Shown here in pieces: positions 1 through 13,247 of a DNA stretch of 64,000 bases. Position 1 is the first letter of the stretch. Each line of letters starts with the position of its first letter. A program made the position numbers and the translations under genes. The notes under the pieces are model-generated. The model made no database searches. It saw nothing but the letters and a program-made list of their open reading frames with translations, and was not told the DNA's origin. This stretch comes from Dichomitus squalens LYAD-421 SS1 (taxonomy: Eukaryota; Basidiomycota; Agaricomycetes; Polyporales; Polyporaceae), in contig NW_006766902.1 of assembly GCF_000275845.1 (NCBI RefSeq), positions 430,976 through 494,975 on the forward strand, written 5' to 3'.

Positions 1-2154
1 GAGAGCGACAGACTAGTCCCAATGACCAAGTTATACATTAGCAATCGAAGGGAGATACAACGCTATGGTCACTCACCTAGTCCCAATGACCAAGAGGTCG
101 AGATGGGGACTAGGGAGCGCCTAAGGGGGGTCCTTATATACTAGAAGGGCTGCTTAGCAACCAAAGACAAGGCGCGAGAGCGAGGCAGTGAAGATGACAA
201 AGGGAGAACAAAGGGCGAGAAAGGAAAGGCAAGAGCATGGTGATCACGGGAACGGAGCATGTGGCAGTGGGAACGTATCTACAGTGTCCAAACTGGGATG
301 GGCTAAGAAAGGAAATGGTCCGAGAATGGAAGGTGGGCGTCAAGGGGAGGGGAATGGGCGGCAAAAAGGGGCGTCTGTCCAGCGTCCGTGACACTGGGCT
401 GGTTTCCCGGGCCTAACAAACCCAGCATGAGACGATCTTGTCGATCTCTCTGCGCCCGCTGCCTGCGTGTCTCTGCTCGCTGTGCTGCAGACGCTTGAGC
501 TGACCTTGAATGAAGCTAGGCAGGCGCCCAATAGGCGCGCGAGCAACTGAGCGACCGACAAGAATTGAGCACCCCTAACATATCAGCAACATGATCAACT
601 GATCAATTGATCAACTGGACATAACTTCCCTTTCAACTACGCCATCATGAAGACACCACGTACGCCGAAGTTATCCCTATATAGATGTTTGTACGCACCA
701 AGCCTGGAAGCTTTGCAGAGCAAACGCCACGGGCTTGTGGAGAGGGTTCACGCTTGCGCAGTTGCGGAAAGAGGCCTTCGATATTGATAAGCGCCACACA
801 GAAAAGAGGCAAGGAAGGTCAGATAAGCCGATACCAGATGGCGAGGAAGTTGCCGGATGTTTTCCCCCGCCCGAGTCGGTGCTTAGGTTATGCCCGATTG
901 GTGCACGGAGGTAAGTAAGGAGGCATGAGGCGGCGCGAGGCTCGTGAGCACAAGGTGAGGGAGACCATGCATGCCGTGGCAATATTTGGCCGGAGAACGG
1001 ACGGGCAAGTAATCGTCATAGCGTGGGCTGCAAGCCTAGAGGCGGACACGACCACGAAAAAATCGGATCACCGAGGAAAATGAGTAGCTGGATACCAGGC
1101 GATGGGCGTGACGCGCAAGCAATATGGACGGTGCCAGGTGGACGGTGCCAGGTGGACGGCGCAGAACCTACCGGAGGCAGAAGCACCGAATCGGTGCGAT
1201 GGAAGAAAGAAGGACAGGATTGGGCAAGAGCTCTCGCGTGCACGGCTGCCAATGCGCTGAGGACAAGCATAGCCTACGGGGAGACACAGGAAGTTGGGCT
1301 GCTGATGATCACTGCATCTGTGGCATGGGAGACCTGCTAGCGCTGTGCAGAGAAGCGGGGAGAGAGCCTCCACGAGGTCGCCATCGAGACAGCTCGGGGA
1401 TGGAGCAGGGTGTGGCGCAAGACTCCTTTATCGGAATTCAACGATCGCTTTTGAGGCAAAGGCATCGCATGCCATATCATACGACGCGACGAGAGATAGA
1501 CAGAACTGTTTCGAGGGACCGTACAATATTCTGGCGGACGGAGAGAGCGAGGGGAGCGAGGCCTGGTCAGGGGTGTGCGACGAGTAAATTGCAGTGATGA
1601 TATGAATATATGGGGCAAGCTGCCTTACGACGAACAGAAGAATGAAGAAGAATCTGTGCGGTCTCTGGATGGAAGCAGCTGCAAACTGTGCGCACGTTGA
1701 GAGCGAGGCGGGGTCAGATGGGCGGGATACAACGCAATTAATGGAAGGCGCTCAGGGTCCTCGACCCGGCGCCTGCGTCTTGTCAAGCAGAGCGCCTAGA
1801 CGGCCCTGGAGTCCCTCTTCTCACCCGACCCTGCCCTCTTCCTCCTTCTCTCTCCTTCTCGACACCCCTCCCCCGTATCGCTGGCCGCGGCGTCATCTCC
1901 CTGGACGCTTCCCAATCACCCTCGAGGAGCTCGCACCCATGTTCTGACCTCTTCGAGCACTTGCTTTACGAGTCTCACCCTGCTGAAACTCGAGGCTCTC
2001 CGGTGCTACAAATCTGCGGATAGCGCCAGATCTCACAGCTTCAAGCCCACTGATCCTCGCCTATCTATATCTGCCCAAGGGGCGTATGTCAATTGCTACT
2101 GCCCGCGCTCTCTGCTAGGCCTTTTTCCCGCCTGTTCGTTCTCTTCTATTCCCC
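1..2154. other. intergenic, no gene recognised
   Basis: No open frame here has recognisable protein features or supported splice structure. Small repeats are visible: an 18-bp direct repeat (CTAGTCCCAATGACCAAG) at 13-30 and 77-94, and a 14-bp tandem doublet near 1128-1157. From about 1790 to 1930 the + strand is strongly C/T-rich, as is common just upstream of fungal genes, and this is probably promoter or 5' UTR of the ankyrin gene that follows. Confidence 0.6.
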
Positions 2155-5100
2155 ATGCCTGGTGTTTCGAGGAACCAACGTGCGGAGGCCAAATATAACG
2201 TCACCCTCGACTGTACGAGCTTTCTATACATGTATCTTGTATATGCTGTTTGACTTTCCATACGCCATATAGTCCCCCACCTTGGTCTCCATTCCGCCGC
2301 GTCGTCTGGGAACCTCGGCCTCGTAACCTATGCCTTGGACCACGGTCAACCCGTTAACTCAGTCGTTGATGGCGTTCTCCCTCTCCATGTCGCGAGCTCT
2401 GGTGGAAACGACCTCATAGTCCGTCTGCTTATCGAGCGCGGCGCAGACGTGAACGCCCCAAGGTGCGTGGCTCTCCTGTCCCTTCCCATCATGTACTCAC
2501 TCATCCCCTCTCGCTCCCCTAATCGAAAAATATCGGCCTTGTATGCTCCTTCAGGCTTCCCCGCAAATACTCTAGCGACAAACACAGGGCCAATTCGGCG
2601 CCCATCGTTGGAACGTCTGGCTCTACCCCCCTCCACTTTGCCGCGGCGAACGGACACGAACAGGTCGTCCTCACTCTTCTTCTCCATGGCGCTCATCCTG
2701 ATCGCCCTGACAAACACGGGGTCACACCGGAGGCTGTCGCCCGACAGAACGGGTGGACTCGATGTGCCGAAATACTCAGTAAGTGGACCCACGAGAAGGA
2801 TAGGGACCTCCGAGAGCGCGAGGCCGTAAGCGGCGCCGTCTCCGCACCCGCACCCGAGTCCGATTGCGCCAGCATATTTTCCAAATCAGACTTCGAGAGC
2901 AGAATTCGCGAGAAGAGGCTCAAGGTCAAATCCTCCATTGACAACGCTATGAATATGCTCAAACCCCCCTTCCCTACCCCACCTTCTTCCGGAACAATAC
3001 CGTACGACGGGTCATATACCATGTCGCCGCCCATCGTGGGCTCGGCTTCCCTCGAGTCTTCACCCGCGACCTCAACGGGGCATGAATTTCCGCAGAACCA
3101 GGGTCGGCGTCCCTCCTTACCCCAGATATTCGACACGCCGCCCCACCCGGTCCATAGTCATTCCATGAGCTCAAGCCTCGCCCAGGGATCAAATCGTCAT
3201 CACGGCAAGTCTTCAGGGCGACCGTCATTTTCGTCATCACGGCGTCCTCGGTCCGCCGGGACGGATGCCGACACATCGTCCTCCACCCCTGGGCGATTGC
3301 GGGGGAAGCTGTCACTGTTGTCTATGTTCAAGAAGTCCGCAGGAGAGTCAGCGTCTTCGGTGTCGTCGTTGGGTGGCGCCGGCGGTCCTACGACGCCTGA
3401 GAGTAGAGACAGCTTCACGAGCTCAGGCTATGCGTCCGCGTCGTCCAGCTCAGCCCTGACTTCCGCATCCGCATCGCCTGCTCCTGAGCGTGAGCACGGG
3501 GGCGAACACCCGCGGGAGCGGAGTCGAGGCCCATCAGCCCACTCCCCACTTAGGTCCCGGGCATCGGAAGCAGGTCCCCTATCGTCCGCTCACGGTTCGT
3601 CCCCGTCCATCGTAGCGCCAGCGATGTCGACCGTGCCGAGCAACCGGAGCAGGCTGGGAAGCACGAGCGAGTCCCTGCAATCGTACAATCCGACGACGGA
3701 TGCCGCGTTCCCCCCTTTGGCTGTTGAGCTCCACCGCAAGCTCTCAATGGAACGCTTGCGCGCTCGGTCTAGCTCAGGGTCGTCCTCGACTCAGCAACAG
3801 CACCCGAGCACCCCCGCGGAGCAGCGATCCGCGCAGTCGCCGTCGCCCCAGCACCAACCTCTCCCGCTCAGTCCAGGTCAAGCGCAGAGCCCACAGCATC
3901 TCCAGGGGCATCGGAGCCCCACAGGGCGCCCCGGCATCCTCCGTCCGCATGGCCGCTCCGCGTCGTCCGGCCAGTCGTCAGTGCAGCTGCCCGAAGGGCG
4001 AGCAGCGGGTGAGGGTTCTGCTCGGTCGCTGCGGTTCGATTCGAGCTCAGAGGTCGCATCTGTCTCGGCGAAGCGGTCGGGGCTCAACTTGGATCTCAAG
4101 GCGAGCGGAAGCGTTTCTTCTCTCCGAGCTGAGAACCCGTCCTCCACAGCCAGTCCGAGGTCTCCGTGGAGTCCGTCTTCGCAGACGAGACTCAGGGACC
4201 GCGAGCGGGATCCGAGCGTGGACGCTACAAATCATCGTCACCGCAACTATACGATCATAGATGATGAGGATGAGGAGGGCTATGGGGAGGTCATCTCGCC
4301 GTGCATCGGTCTCGGATTGGCGTTACCGGCCGAGGGCAAGTCGCGCCTGAACGAGTTGAAGACGGAAGAGGGTCAGATTCACCGCCGACCGTCGCTGAAC
4401 TCGCAGCTCTCCCGCGAGTCTTCGACAGAGTCCCCCCTCCCCTCTCCCACCGCTCCCCCAGAGTCAGGGTTCGACTGTCCGTTCAGCATCAACCGGCCCC
4501 CACCTCAGCCGCTACCCCTGGACGCCACCCCGTCCCCATCATCGCAGTCGAGGGACAACCTCCTTGGCATCCACGGCTTCGATAACCGCGCGCGTGGAGA
4601 CAGCTTCGGGAGCATGAGCACGAGCACGGACGCGAGTCTTCCCCAGACCCCTGGGCCTGGGCCTGTACTCGGCCTTGACATCCGCTCGCCCGGCGCGGGC
4701 TCGCTCGACCTTCCGTCCGAACAGGAGGAGAACGGCATGCTCGAGGGCGGACGCAGTCGCGCCGATTCGACCGCGTCGCGAACGAACTACCTCCTTGAGC
4801 GCGAGCGGCAGCAGCACAGAGCGCGGACGATGTCCCCGCCACGCTCGCGGGCGCCAGCGCTCGATATCGACATCCGCGCGATCTCATCGCACGCTCAGGC
4901 CGAGGCGCTCGTGCAGCGCGCGCAGAAGAGTATCATAGATATGGAGGACGTCGACATTGAGCTCCCGGGGCTCGGCCTCGTTGGCAGCAACCCAGGGGCT
5001 ATCGTCGGGATAGGACCGGGCAACGGGGGTACGCTCTCTGTCGGGAGGACCCCGCTCAGTGCGAAGCTTGCTGCGTATGGCGAGAGCCTCGCGATCGAGC

Positions 5101-5970
5101 GGCGATTCAAGGAGAAGGAAGAGAGGGAAAGGGGGACCGTGCGAGGCTTGGACAGTCCGACCACACGCAGTCCGGCTAGGAGCAGGATCGGGGATGGGGA
5201 GACGCCTGCTGGGAGCCCGACGACCCCGAGAGACCGGATGACGTCGAGAGGCTCAGAGTTCCGGAAATTCAGCCTAGAGGAGGCTCCGGGGAGGCCAAAC
5301 GTAGTATCGCCTGCGCCGAGGAGGGGAAAGCCGAGACGGCCTCATACTGCAGATGGTGAGACTCTCGGTTCGTGTCAAGCCGCGATCGCATGCTGAACAT
5401 TTGGCAGGCGATACCTCCGATACAACGACTACCTTCCTATCCCCTCACAAGTCTACTTCTGTAGGACACAAGTCCTCACTCTCTAGTAGCATCCTGGGGA
5501 GTTTCCAGCCGACGAGTGCTAGTCCCGGTAGAAACGCCTCTATCCGGCATCCCGCTTCTTACCGCACCCTCACCCAGATATCTTCTCCACCTTCTACCGA
5601 CGATCGCCCTCCACGAATTGTGCGCTCGCGCACACCTGACCCGGACGGACAATACTTCGACGAGCCGAGTTCTATACCTTCAGGCGGTGCTACCTTCGGC
5701 GTCCCACTCTCGCGCGTGTCCACTGCCCCACCCCGGCATGCTTCGCCTGACATCGTGACTCAACGCACGCTGAGCGAGCAAGAGCGTGAGCGGGCGCGTG
5801 CCAATAAGCTCATGAAGATGGGTTTGCTCGTCCATGATACGTTTCCCCGCTCGCACTCCCCGTATGGGCATGCGCGGAACGGTGGCGGGAGCGGCGGCGT
5901 CGGTGGCTCTAGCAAGCAACGTTTCGGCGGAATCAAGGGATTTGTCCAGACGCTCACCGGGAAGTCATGA
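2155..5970 (+). CDS. ankyrin-repeat, serine-rich scaffold protein
   Basis: Four exons are inferred: 2155-2212, 2273-2462, 2555-5355 and 5408-5970, giving 1203 aa. Introns are 60, 92 and 52 nt with GT..AG ends and matching phases. The N-terminal ~150 residues hold ankyrin repeats, with the repeat signatures GVLPLHVASSGG and GSTPLHFAAANGH followed by a helix pair each. The remaining ~1000 residues are low-complexity, rich in Ser, Pro, Arg and Gly, with many SP and RSxS sites that look like phosphorylation targets; no enzyme domain is visible. Ankyrin repeats bind proteins, so this is probably a phosphorylated scaffold or adaptor. The start is the first ATG in frame and yields a short leader before the first ankyrin helix. 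The specific partner and pathway cannot be read from sequence. Confidence 0.85.
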
Positions 5971-7371
5971 GCTCCCTTCCGCTATCTCGACAGCTTTCAT
6001 CGTCCCTCCTACCAGTACGGTCCAATCCTTCGACTCAATGCTGTGTCCGACGTCGCGTCAAGATTCTGTCTTCTCTGCTATCGCATGGCTCAGATGCGCT
6101 TGCAGAGCTGCCTCGCTGTTCAACCACTCTCCTCGCAACTTCACGCTCGTTCATCTTCTTGGGGCTCAACCCTTCGTCGGTTGAGAAATCGACCTATCGT
6201 ATCGTACTTTCTATCTATATCTTGTCGCACACCGTCGCTCACTCCTATTGACTCTACGTCGTCTCGTCTGCGCGTTCAGCTTCATATCCATACATACATC
6301 GTCTCGGCGAGTCCTCTGTTCGTTAGCCTGTGCATATCATATCTTGGTCTCGGGAGGGGTTGTACAATATGTCTCTCGCACTCCATCACTGCCACTGTCA
6401 CCATCACCATCCTTGTTGTGTTTGTATCAATTTTGCCGCCGTCTTACCACTGTTTATGTTCTATCTGGTTTATGTATTCGCGTGTCGGCCCTCGTGTATC
6501 AACCCGCATCACCAAACAGTACACTCCCTGTTCTTGGTCATCCATCCCTCCTTTGTACGTACCACTGCCTGTGTACGCACCACTTCTGTACCTAGGAAAC
6601 TCTCGACAGCGTGCATTGTCATTGCTGTAAGATTATTTTGACACATCCAGCCATCTCAAGGGCCACTTGGCTCGCGAATGAAGTCCTATAACAAACTCTC
6701 AGTCAGATACTCGCGCCGTCTAATGCTCTACTCTGGAACATTCCTCGGCATCGAAAGCGGGCGTGGGGTTGTATTGGACTGTTGGGAATGATTACATGTG
6801 AGTCCGGACGTAGGTCTCTAGGGCTACAGAACGGCAGGTATATAATATGATATATTGAAGTTGGTTTCGAGACCACGTAGCTGTGCGCGCGAGGCTACCG
6901 GGTTGTTGCACCGCACTTACCTTCAGAAATTGCAGCTGCTCCTGGGACCCTGATTTGGCTGGTTCTACTTCCTGTACACGATTTCGTTCTTGGAGTGTTC
7001 GTGGAGATTACGCAATGGCACCCGGAGGCACGCATGATACAACCCCTCATGGCGTATTGGGTATAACTACACACAAGCGGTTTCTCAGCTGGCAGTGGAA
7101 GTACAACACCCTAAGCAGTATGCGCCCATGTCTGACCACTGCATGATACTTGAGGTGCGGTGTGCCCCCTCTGATGTTTAGCGCGTGCGCGACAACGCCC
7201 ATCCAAGAGCAGAGCCGCGCAGGCTGCCCAGAGCTCCCTCTGAGCTCTCTGTTCCGGCGGGTCGTCTACGCTCCAGCGCAAGCACCGGACATCGAGGCTG
7301 CACAACGGCGGCAGAGCGAGCGCGTCGACCCGTACTTTGCGGCTTGGGGTCTATCCATGCGCACTTGCACT
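5971..7371. other. intergenic, convergent
   Basis: This lies between two genes transcribed towards each other. From 5971 to about 6640 the + strand is pyrimidine-rich and full of short C/T runs, consistent with a 3' UTR. No supported gene, RNA or repeat was found. Confidence 0.55.
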
Positions 7372-8582
7372 CTATGAGTCCCGCCCAAAGGCCGTCCCGT
7401 GGTCCCACGGCAGAGGCCCCGGGTACACTGCGGTCTGGCCACCTTCCGCGCGCCCAGGGCACCAGTTCAGAAGGGGCCCGAGCGCGGGGGCGGACGAGTA
7501 GTACGGGTGGAAGCGCATGGACGGGTTGCGCGCGCGCCGCTTGGAGAGCAGGGTGTCGTGGCAGCCGTACGTGTCCTGCGTGTATGGCAGGTAGCCGTTT
7601 TGCAGCTGCGCGCAAGGTGCTTATCAGCATCCTCCTGGGCGTGCGGGAAGAGAAGAACGCACCTCGCCCTGACGCGCCAGCTCGGTGTCGCCATCTGCGT
7701 CAATTCCAATGTAGTCGAAGCGGTCCGCGGGCCAGCGTAACGCGGCGCGGTGAAGCTCGGTGAAGCGGCGGCGCTTGAACTCGTAGCCGACGACGGTGAT
7801 CTTGGAGGGCCACCGACCGGTGTACTCGTGGAAGCGGGCGATGGAGAAGAGGAGGTTTTGGTACGAGTCGAGCGCGTAGTTTTCTGTAGTTGCGCGCAGG
7901 GTGGAAGAAGAGTGGGAGGACGGGAGGATGTCGGAGACGGAGGCAAGGCGCATGTAGGATTCTGCTTCTGTCGTTGTTGAGGAGGGTCTTGTTTGACCTC
8001 TAGGAGATAGCATTGCCATGAGATTGTGTCGACGCTGGATATCACACTGGAAGCCGCTCACCCGCTGAAGACAAGTAGCGAGTGCTCGTCCTCCCTCGCG
8101 AGCTCTGCGCTGTAACCGTCGTCAGCACCAATAATTCTTGAATTATGAAGCCCTGACGGTGAAACATACCCTCCTACAATTTGCGCAAAGAATGCAGAAA
8201 TACGCCCTCCTCCGCGTTGGTATGGCTCTAGCACCCACTGATCTTCATCCAGCCTCTCCTCTACGCTCATACCCTTCCAAATAGCGTGACCGGGCACCAT
8301 AACCAAATGGTCTATCTCCTCCAACGACTTGTCTCTCTGAAGCGTCTCCCAAATGCCCCTCGGGGCTGAGTACGGACCCCTTCCCTCTTGCGGTTCATAG
8401 GTTGTGAGGTCGGTAAAGTAGTGCCAGAGGTTCAGCAGGAACGAGAGCGCGGCGAAGCCAGCAAGTAGCAGAAAGCCGAGGTTCGTGATGCGCGCCCTGG
8501 TCAGGAGGACGTCGCGCGTGCTGCGATAATGTCGTGTTCTAGAGTCGGTGCGGGAGGAGAAGGCGACGGGGAAAGGGAGCAT
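7372..8582 (-). CDS. DUF218-domain, membrane-anchored protein
   Basis: Four exons (8170-8582, 8062-8109, 7663-7999, 7372-7605) give 343 aa. One hydrophobic segment near residues 35-55 (TNLGFLLLAGFAALSFLLN) predicts a single membrane anchor. The rest matches the DUF218/YdcF-like fold as found in fungi: a first strand with HLVMVPGHAIWKG, then LLVFSGGQTR, then SYQNLLFSIARFHEYTG and ITVVGYEFKRRRF. The domain occurs widely in bacteria and fungi, is thought to bind a phosphate-containing ligand, and has no settled function in fungi. The 48-nt second exon rests on homology because its upstream intron is in frame and could be retained. Start: the ATG nearest the anchor. It converges on the ankyrin gene. 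Confidence 0.82.
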
Positions 8583-9866
8583 CGAGGTTGTGGGCCCAGC
8601 CTGTTGTGGGGTCCGTGTATACCTCGGGAGGCGCCCATAGAATACAGCTATCTGTTGTGCTGTGCAACGACGGCTTCCCACAACGTGCGCAGTTCGTGAA
8701 TATGCATGTGGCTATGGAGGTATAATTGTACATTTATTGTACTCTCAGGTCTTGCTGTGTGTTTCTACTGTTGTTTGTGGTTTCCACCTTAGCGAGCATA
8801 TTTGTCTAGGAAGTAGGCTAGAATACCTTGTCGTAGGACCTGGGAGTTGACACTGAAAGCACGACTGCAGTTTGACTCCGTTGTCGAGTAGATCGGACTG
8901 GATTGATCCGGATGCATAGCAGCTAATCTAAGCGATTCAGCGCCCGGGGCATCCTCCTCACCGTGTACCTTTATCGGGTGTTGTCTCCCCTAGCATGCCT
9001 TTTGAATGATCTCTGTGTGTTATTAGATGCCTTTATCACTATTAATGCATATATCTCCGCCGATGTCATCGACAGGAGAGGTTGACTGACTTCGAGATGA
9101 AAGCCAAGCGCTGGCCGAGAATAGCCGAGCATATCAGTTCATTTGCCGCCATCAAACCTCAGTGCAATCGAGTACAACACCTAGATCTTACATTGTGCTT
9201 CTGCTCATGCTTACCGAGAAACCAGCAATTGAGTTTTAAGTAAGGACTAGGACCTCAATGTAACAAAATACGAGATAAGCGTACAGTAACACTGAATATC
9301 CTCGCAGCTCGAAGTACAGAACCGGGTTAATCTAGACGCTGGGACCTGGAAAACAGCACCAAACACGATCACGGACTTGAACGCACCGCGCGCGACCTTG
9401 CCCACCTATTTTTTGTACAGATGCACCGTCATATGTGGCAGCAATATTAATCAACATCGAGATGGGGCATGCAAGTAAGTACTAGTGTGCTCAGGGACGC
9501 GGACTAACATCCAAGTGTACAGAAGATCTATACAGCGTACTACATATCCCCCCCCCAAAATATTTATATATGCACAGATATATATGTAAACGACCAGCTT
9601 CGGGAGCGATCGAGGTCGCACAATAACGGGCGCGACAGGGGCATCAAATAGGCGATAGCCTACAGAACGGAGTTCGGCTCGTCCTCCTCGACATTCAGCG
9701 CAACTGACGCATCCTGATTTGGTACCCCGTAAGAGAAAGAACTCGGTGAACTCGCGAGGTGCTCACTTGGAGAAACAGCACTTGAGGAGCAATCTCTTCA
9801 CGTGTACGTTCTCGATTCCTAAGACATACACCGACATTGATTGACCTCTTCGGGCTGCACAGAGAG
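8583..9866. other. intergenic, no gene recognised
   Basis: AT-richer than its surroundings, with a C8 run and TATATA tracts near 9549-9590. It probably contains the promoters of the DUF218 gene (-) and the F-box/WD40 pseudogene (+). No coding or RNA feature could be supported. Confidence 0.5.
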
Positions 9867-12262
9867 ATGAATTCGACAGGAGACGGGCGCTTCGTGACTC
9901 AGCCCATCGTGTTTGCCTCTCCTCGCCTCGCATGGGAGCTCATCGAGAGGATCATCAGCCTTTCTGGCGACGACGGGAGAACTCTTTACAGCTTTTCCCT
10001 GACATTTCATCAACTCCGCCCCCGTAGCCTTTGCCTCATGGTCGCCGATGTTGATATCATGGATAGAGCGCAGGTCATTACCTTTCGTGACTTCCTCGAG
10101 GCCTACCCCCACTTCTGTCCGTTTGTGTACTCGATCAAAACAGATCCAACCACCTTCATGCCCTTTCCTTTGCTGTACATACTCCCCAATCTCACCAACA
10201 CTCAATGGTCGAGTCCGGCGTAACCACAACCCCTGGGCGGGCTCAGCCTTCCGCTACCCCTTTTAACATGTTGTCACAAGTTTGGGACAAACATCACCTC
10301 TCTATCTCTTGTTTCGCTCTCCTTCAGGACGATTCAAGAGCTCTGCCGAGTACTCCTAGCTTTTACTGCCATCAAAGACCTATGCTGCGAGCGCCTGGGA
10401 ATCGGGGGGACGGCCGCTAATGGTGCCGTGCTCGAACAACGCCTGAGGTCTCAACGACGTGAGCTCAGAAATATCAATGTTAGCCCCTTATGACGCTTCT
10501 CTACCCCTATGCCTGATTGACACACACCGCTGTGACAGATAGGCTATAACGTACACGAAACGGCGACGAAGTTGTTACTCGACTCGGCTCAATCCACCGT
10601 GGAGATATTATCGCTGGACATAACGTTCAGCATACCTTCAGGTCCCAGAGCATTATTACTCTGCGGTGAGAAAATTTCGCAACAATACTATGCAGTTGGC
10701 GGTATAGTAACGACAAGATCACAACCCACAGGACACTGGCCTGAGCTCCTCACCCTTACCCTCACCTTCACCCTCACGGTATCCACTAATCAGGATCGGT
10801 TTGAGGCATTGATCAAGATATCGAAGGAGTTCCATCCGCCAAGGTTGAATGAAGTCTCTGTAGAGCTACAATCGACCGTTGGGGAGCTGTTGTGGTGGAT
10901 TGGAGGTGACGAAGCCAATCTTCACCTGTGCTCTGAATTGATTGGACCAGACGCTGCTCAGCTACCGTCATCCACAACTCTTGCCCTTCGGCGACCTCCA
11001 TACTCGCTCTTGGGGAAAGGCTCTTAGGTCTGAAGAGCTCGGGAAATATTTCCCGAAGCTGACGGAGCGTGGATCACTCAAAATACCTTCGAGCGCAGGT
11101 TTGTTACGGCACAGCTTACAATGACCGTCTCCAGATGACTTACCCCTTGCATAGATATCGCTCTCGGCCATGATGAGCGGCTCTCGTCTCTTGTCTACTC
11201 TCCAGAAGGCTCGCGTCTCGCCACGGCATCCTGGGACTGCACTATCATCTTGTGGGACTCCGACGGGCAGCTCGTCCACGAATGGGTGGCACATACTGGA
11301 TCTGTCCCCTCACTCGCATTCTCCCCCGATAGTCGGCATCTTGCATCCGGGGGCAGGGACAGAAAGATCGCGGTCTGGGACGTCAGTCAAGGCGCCCGGA
11401 AGATCGCAACCCTTAAGGGCATACTCAAGCGGTCGATCACTGTGCCTGGTCGCCCGACGGCACTCTGATTGTATCTGGATCTTGGGATAACACGGTACGG
11501 CTCTGGGACACTCGGAAATTCCAACAGCTCCATCTGCTGGACATGTCTACCAACGACTTTTACCATGTCTACTTCTCCTTCGACGGACGCTGGCTTGTAT
11601 TGATAGGCTCACAGAGGTGCCGCGTATGGGATGTCGGGCGCGGCGCGATGCACAACAACTTTCGTGTCGCAGAAGGGGAGTATACTGAGGATAAGGCTGC
11701 TATAGATGAAGAGAACGAGGAAGACAAGGTCGCGAAGGGCGAGAAAGACGAAAATGCGGGTCCACGGTGCTGCGCCGCCGCATTGAATTTTCAGGGCACA
11801 TGCCTTGCCACTGGATATGTGGATGGTGGTGTTCGGATCTGGGATGTGCAGACGGGACAGTGTCTCGTCTTCTCAAGAATGCATACGAGGCGGGTAACCG
11901 TAGTGGCATTCTCGTCGGATGGGACGCGCATGCTGTCTACTTTCTGGGGCGATACACCGAAGATCCTCGACACATACAGCGGCACCATGATCCTTTCCCT
12001 CGAAGGACACACCGGCGGGGTCGGGGCCGCGTGCTTCTCGCCGTGCGGGAAGCATGTTGCATCCGCATCATCGGACGAGAAGGTGCGGCTGTGGAGAACG
12101 GACGATGGATCATGCATGGGGATATTCTCCGAGCACAAGGACGCGGTCTGGCTCTTAGCTTTCTCCCCGGAGGGAAAGACGCTATCGTCTGGTGCGAATG
12201 ATGGGTCAGTCGTGATTAGACATATGCGCTATATCATTCCAGTGGAAGACACAAGTGTGTAG
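9867..12262 (+). pseudogene. F-box-like / WD40-repeat gene, decaying
   Basis: The N-terminal part resembles an F-box-like leader (RLAWELIERIISLSGDDGRT), followed by a leucine-rich middle and then several WD40 repeats with clear WD signatures (WDCTIILWDSDG, DRKIAVWDVSQG, SWDNTVRLWDT, DGGVRIWDVQTG, SDEKVRLWRTDDG). Such proteins normally act as substrate receptors for SCF ubiquitin ligases. The frame is broken at least three times: a TAA at 10221-10223; a 4-bp tandem duplication (ATTG, 10937-10944) that shifts frame; and a single-base loss at 11420/11421 in the codon for the conserved GH of a WD repeat. Spliced segments can otherwise be followed (introns near 10482-10540 and 11098-11155). Both frameshifts would have to be sequencing errors for the gene to be intact, so a pseudogene is the simpler reading. 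Confidence 0.75.
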
Positions 12263-12339
12263 CACGATGTTGTCTTCGTGGACTTCGCCTCGTCATATGG
12301 GACTACTGTAACGGTATGTTTGGGCCCCGACCACACCTC

Positions 12340-13130
12340 ATATCTATGTTACTGTCCGTCCCAATAGACTGTGCGTCTTCTCGTTTAGCCGGTGACTGCA
12401 CACTTCTCACAAGCCGACAACCAGCCTGCGCCGACTGCAGAAGGTGCGTTTCGCATTCATTGGATCCAACGCCACAATATCAGTATGCATGTCTGTTTGA
12501 TACAAAGCCGGCTCATATACGTGACAACAGAATCGTCACGCGTCGCCGTTAATAAGGAACCTGCGGAGCTGACCTTCCCCGATGTCCTCTACGCCCCGAC
12601 GCTCATCAGCGTCGTACGGCCTGACGTCCCGGATGTCCCAAGACGTACCGCCGACATATCAAGGACCGAGCATTGGCTTCAGCCATGCGTCCACAGGTTA
12701 AGGTCGCAGTGGATGAGGGACCACCCGGAAGTTCGGCAGACGGCGGAAACCCCGCCTGGAACGACTCGGCCAGACTTGCTAGGCTTGGTTGCGACGTCGT
12801 TGGCCGGCACGTAGGCCGCAATGCTCTTCGACTGCGCTCGGCGCCGTGCAAGTCCACGGCAGTGGCTTCAAGACGATCCGAGTGCACCAGACGTTGACTG
12901 CCTTCACCTCGATCATGGTGTTGGACGCGAATCCGACTCGAGTTGACTTCATCTTTTCTTACGGACGGTTGTTGGCACTGGTTCCAGTGTTGCACATAGC
13001 TTTTCGTGCCGAAATATCCCGCAATGTCTCCTTGTGCGAGTCCTGCGTACTGTCCACAGGCCGTCTCAGTAGGATAATTTACCCGTTCCAAGCTGTCTCC
13101 AGTAGTCTTCATGTACACGCCGATCCGGCA
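12340..13130 (+). mobile_element. degenerate Ty1/copia-type retrotransposon fragment
   Basis: Short translated stretches resemble the protease to pre-integrase part of a copia polyprotein: ADNQPAPTAEGAFRI, then LTFPDVLYAPTLISV (compare the family's DVLYAPxxxxxLISV), and about 450 bp later SLCESCVLSTGRLSRI, which fits the zinc-finger C-x2-C of the pre-integrase region. These pieces lie in different frames with stops between them, and no LTR pair is visible in this stretch. The match rests on short motifs, so identity is moderate. Minus-strand open frames here look like shadows. Confidence 0.42.
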
Positions 13131-13247
13131 CGATGATACGAAGATGTCGCAATTTTCTCGTCGGCAGAACTGGTACACGTTCGATCTGTGCCATATCTAG
13201 TATCACCTCGAGTACTCCCCCATCGCACCCAAGGAGCGCTCTGGGTA

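Noticed and set aside
1124..1597. 157-codon frame in the left flank
   Set aside because: No domain, overlaps equally long frames on the other strand, and contains the 14-bp tandem repeat.
12606..13178. 190-codon minus-strand frame
   Set aside because: No recognisable features; the plus strand carries copia-like motifs in the same place.
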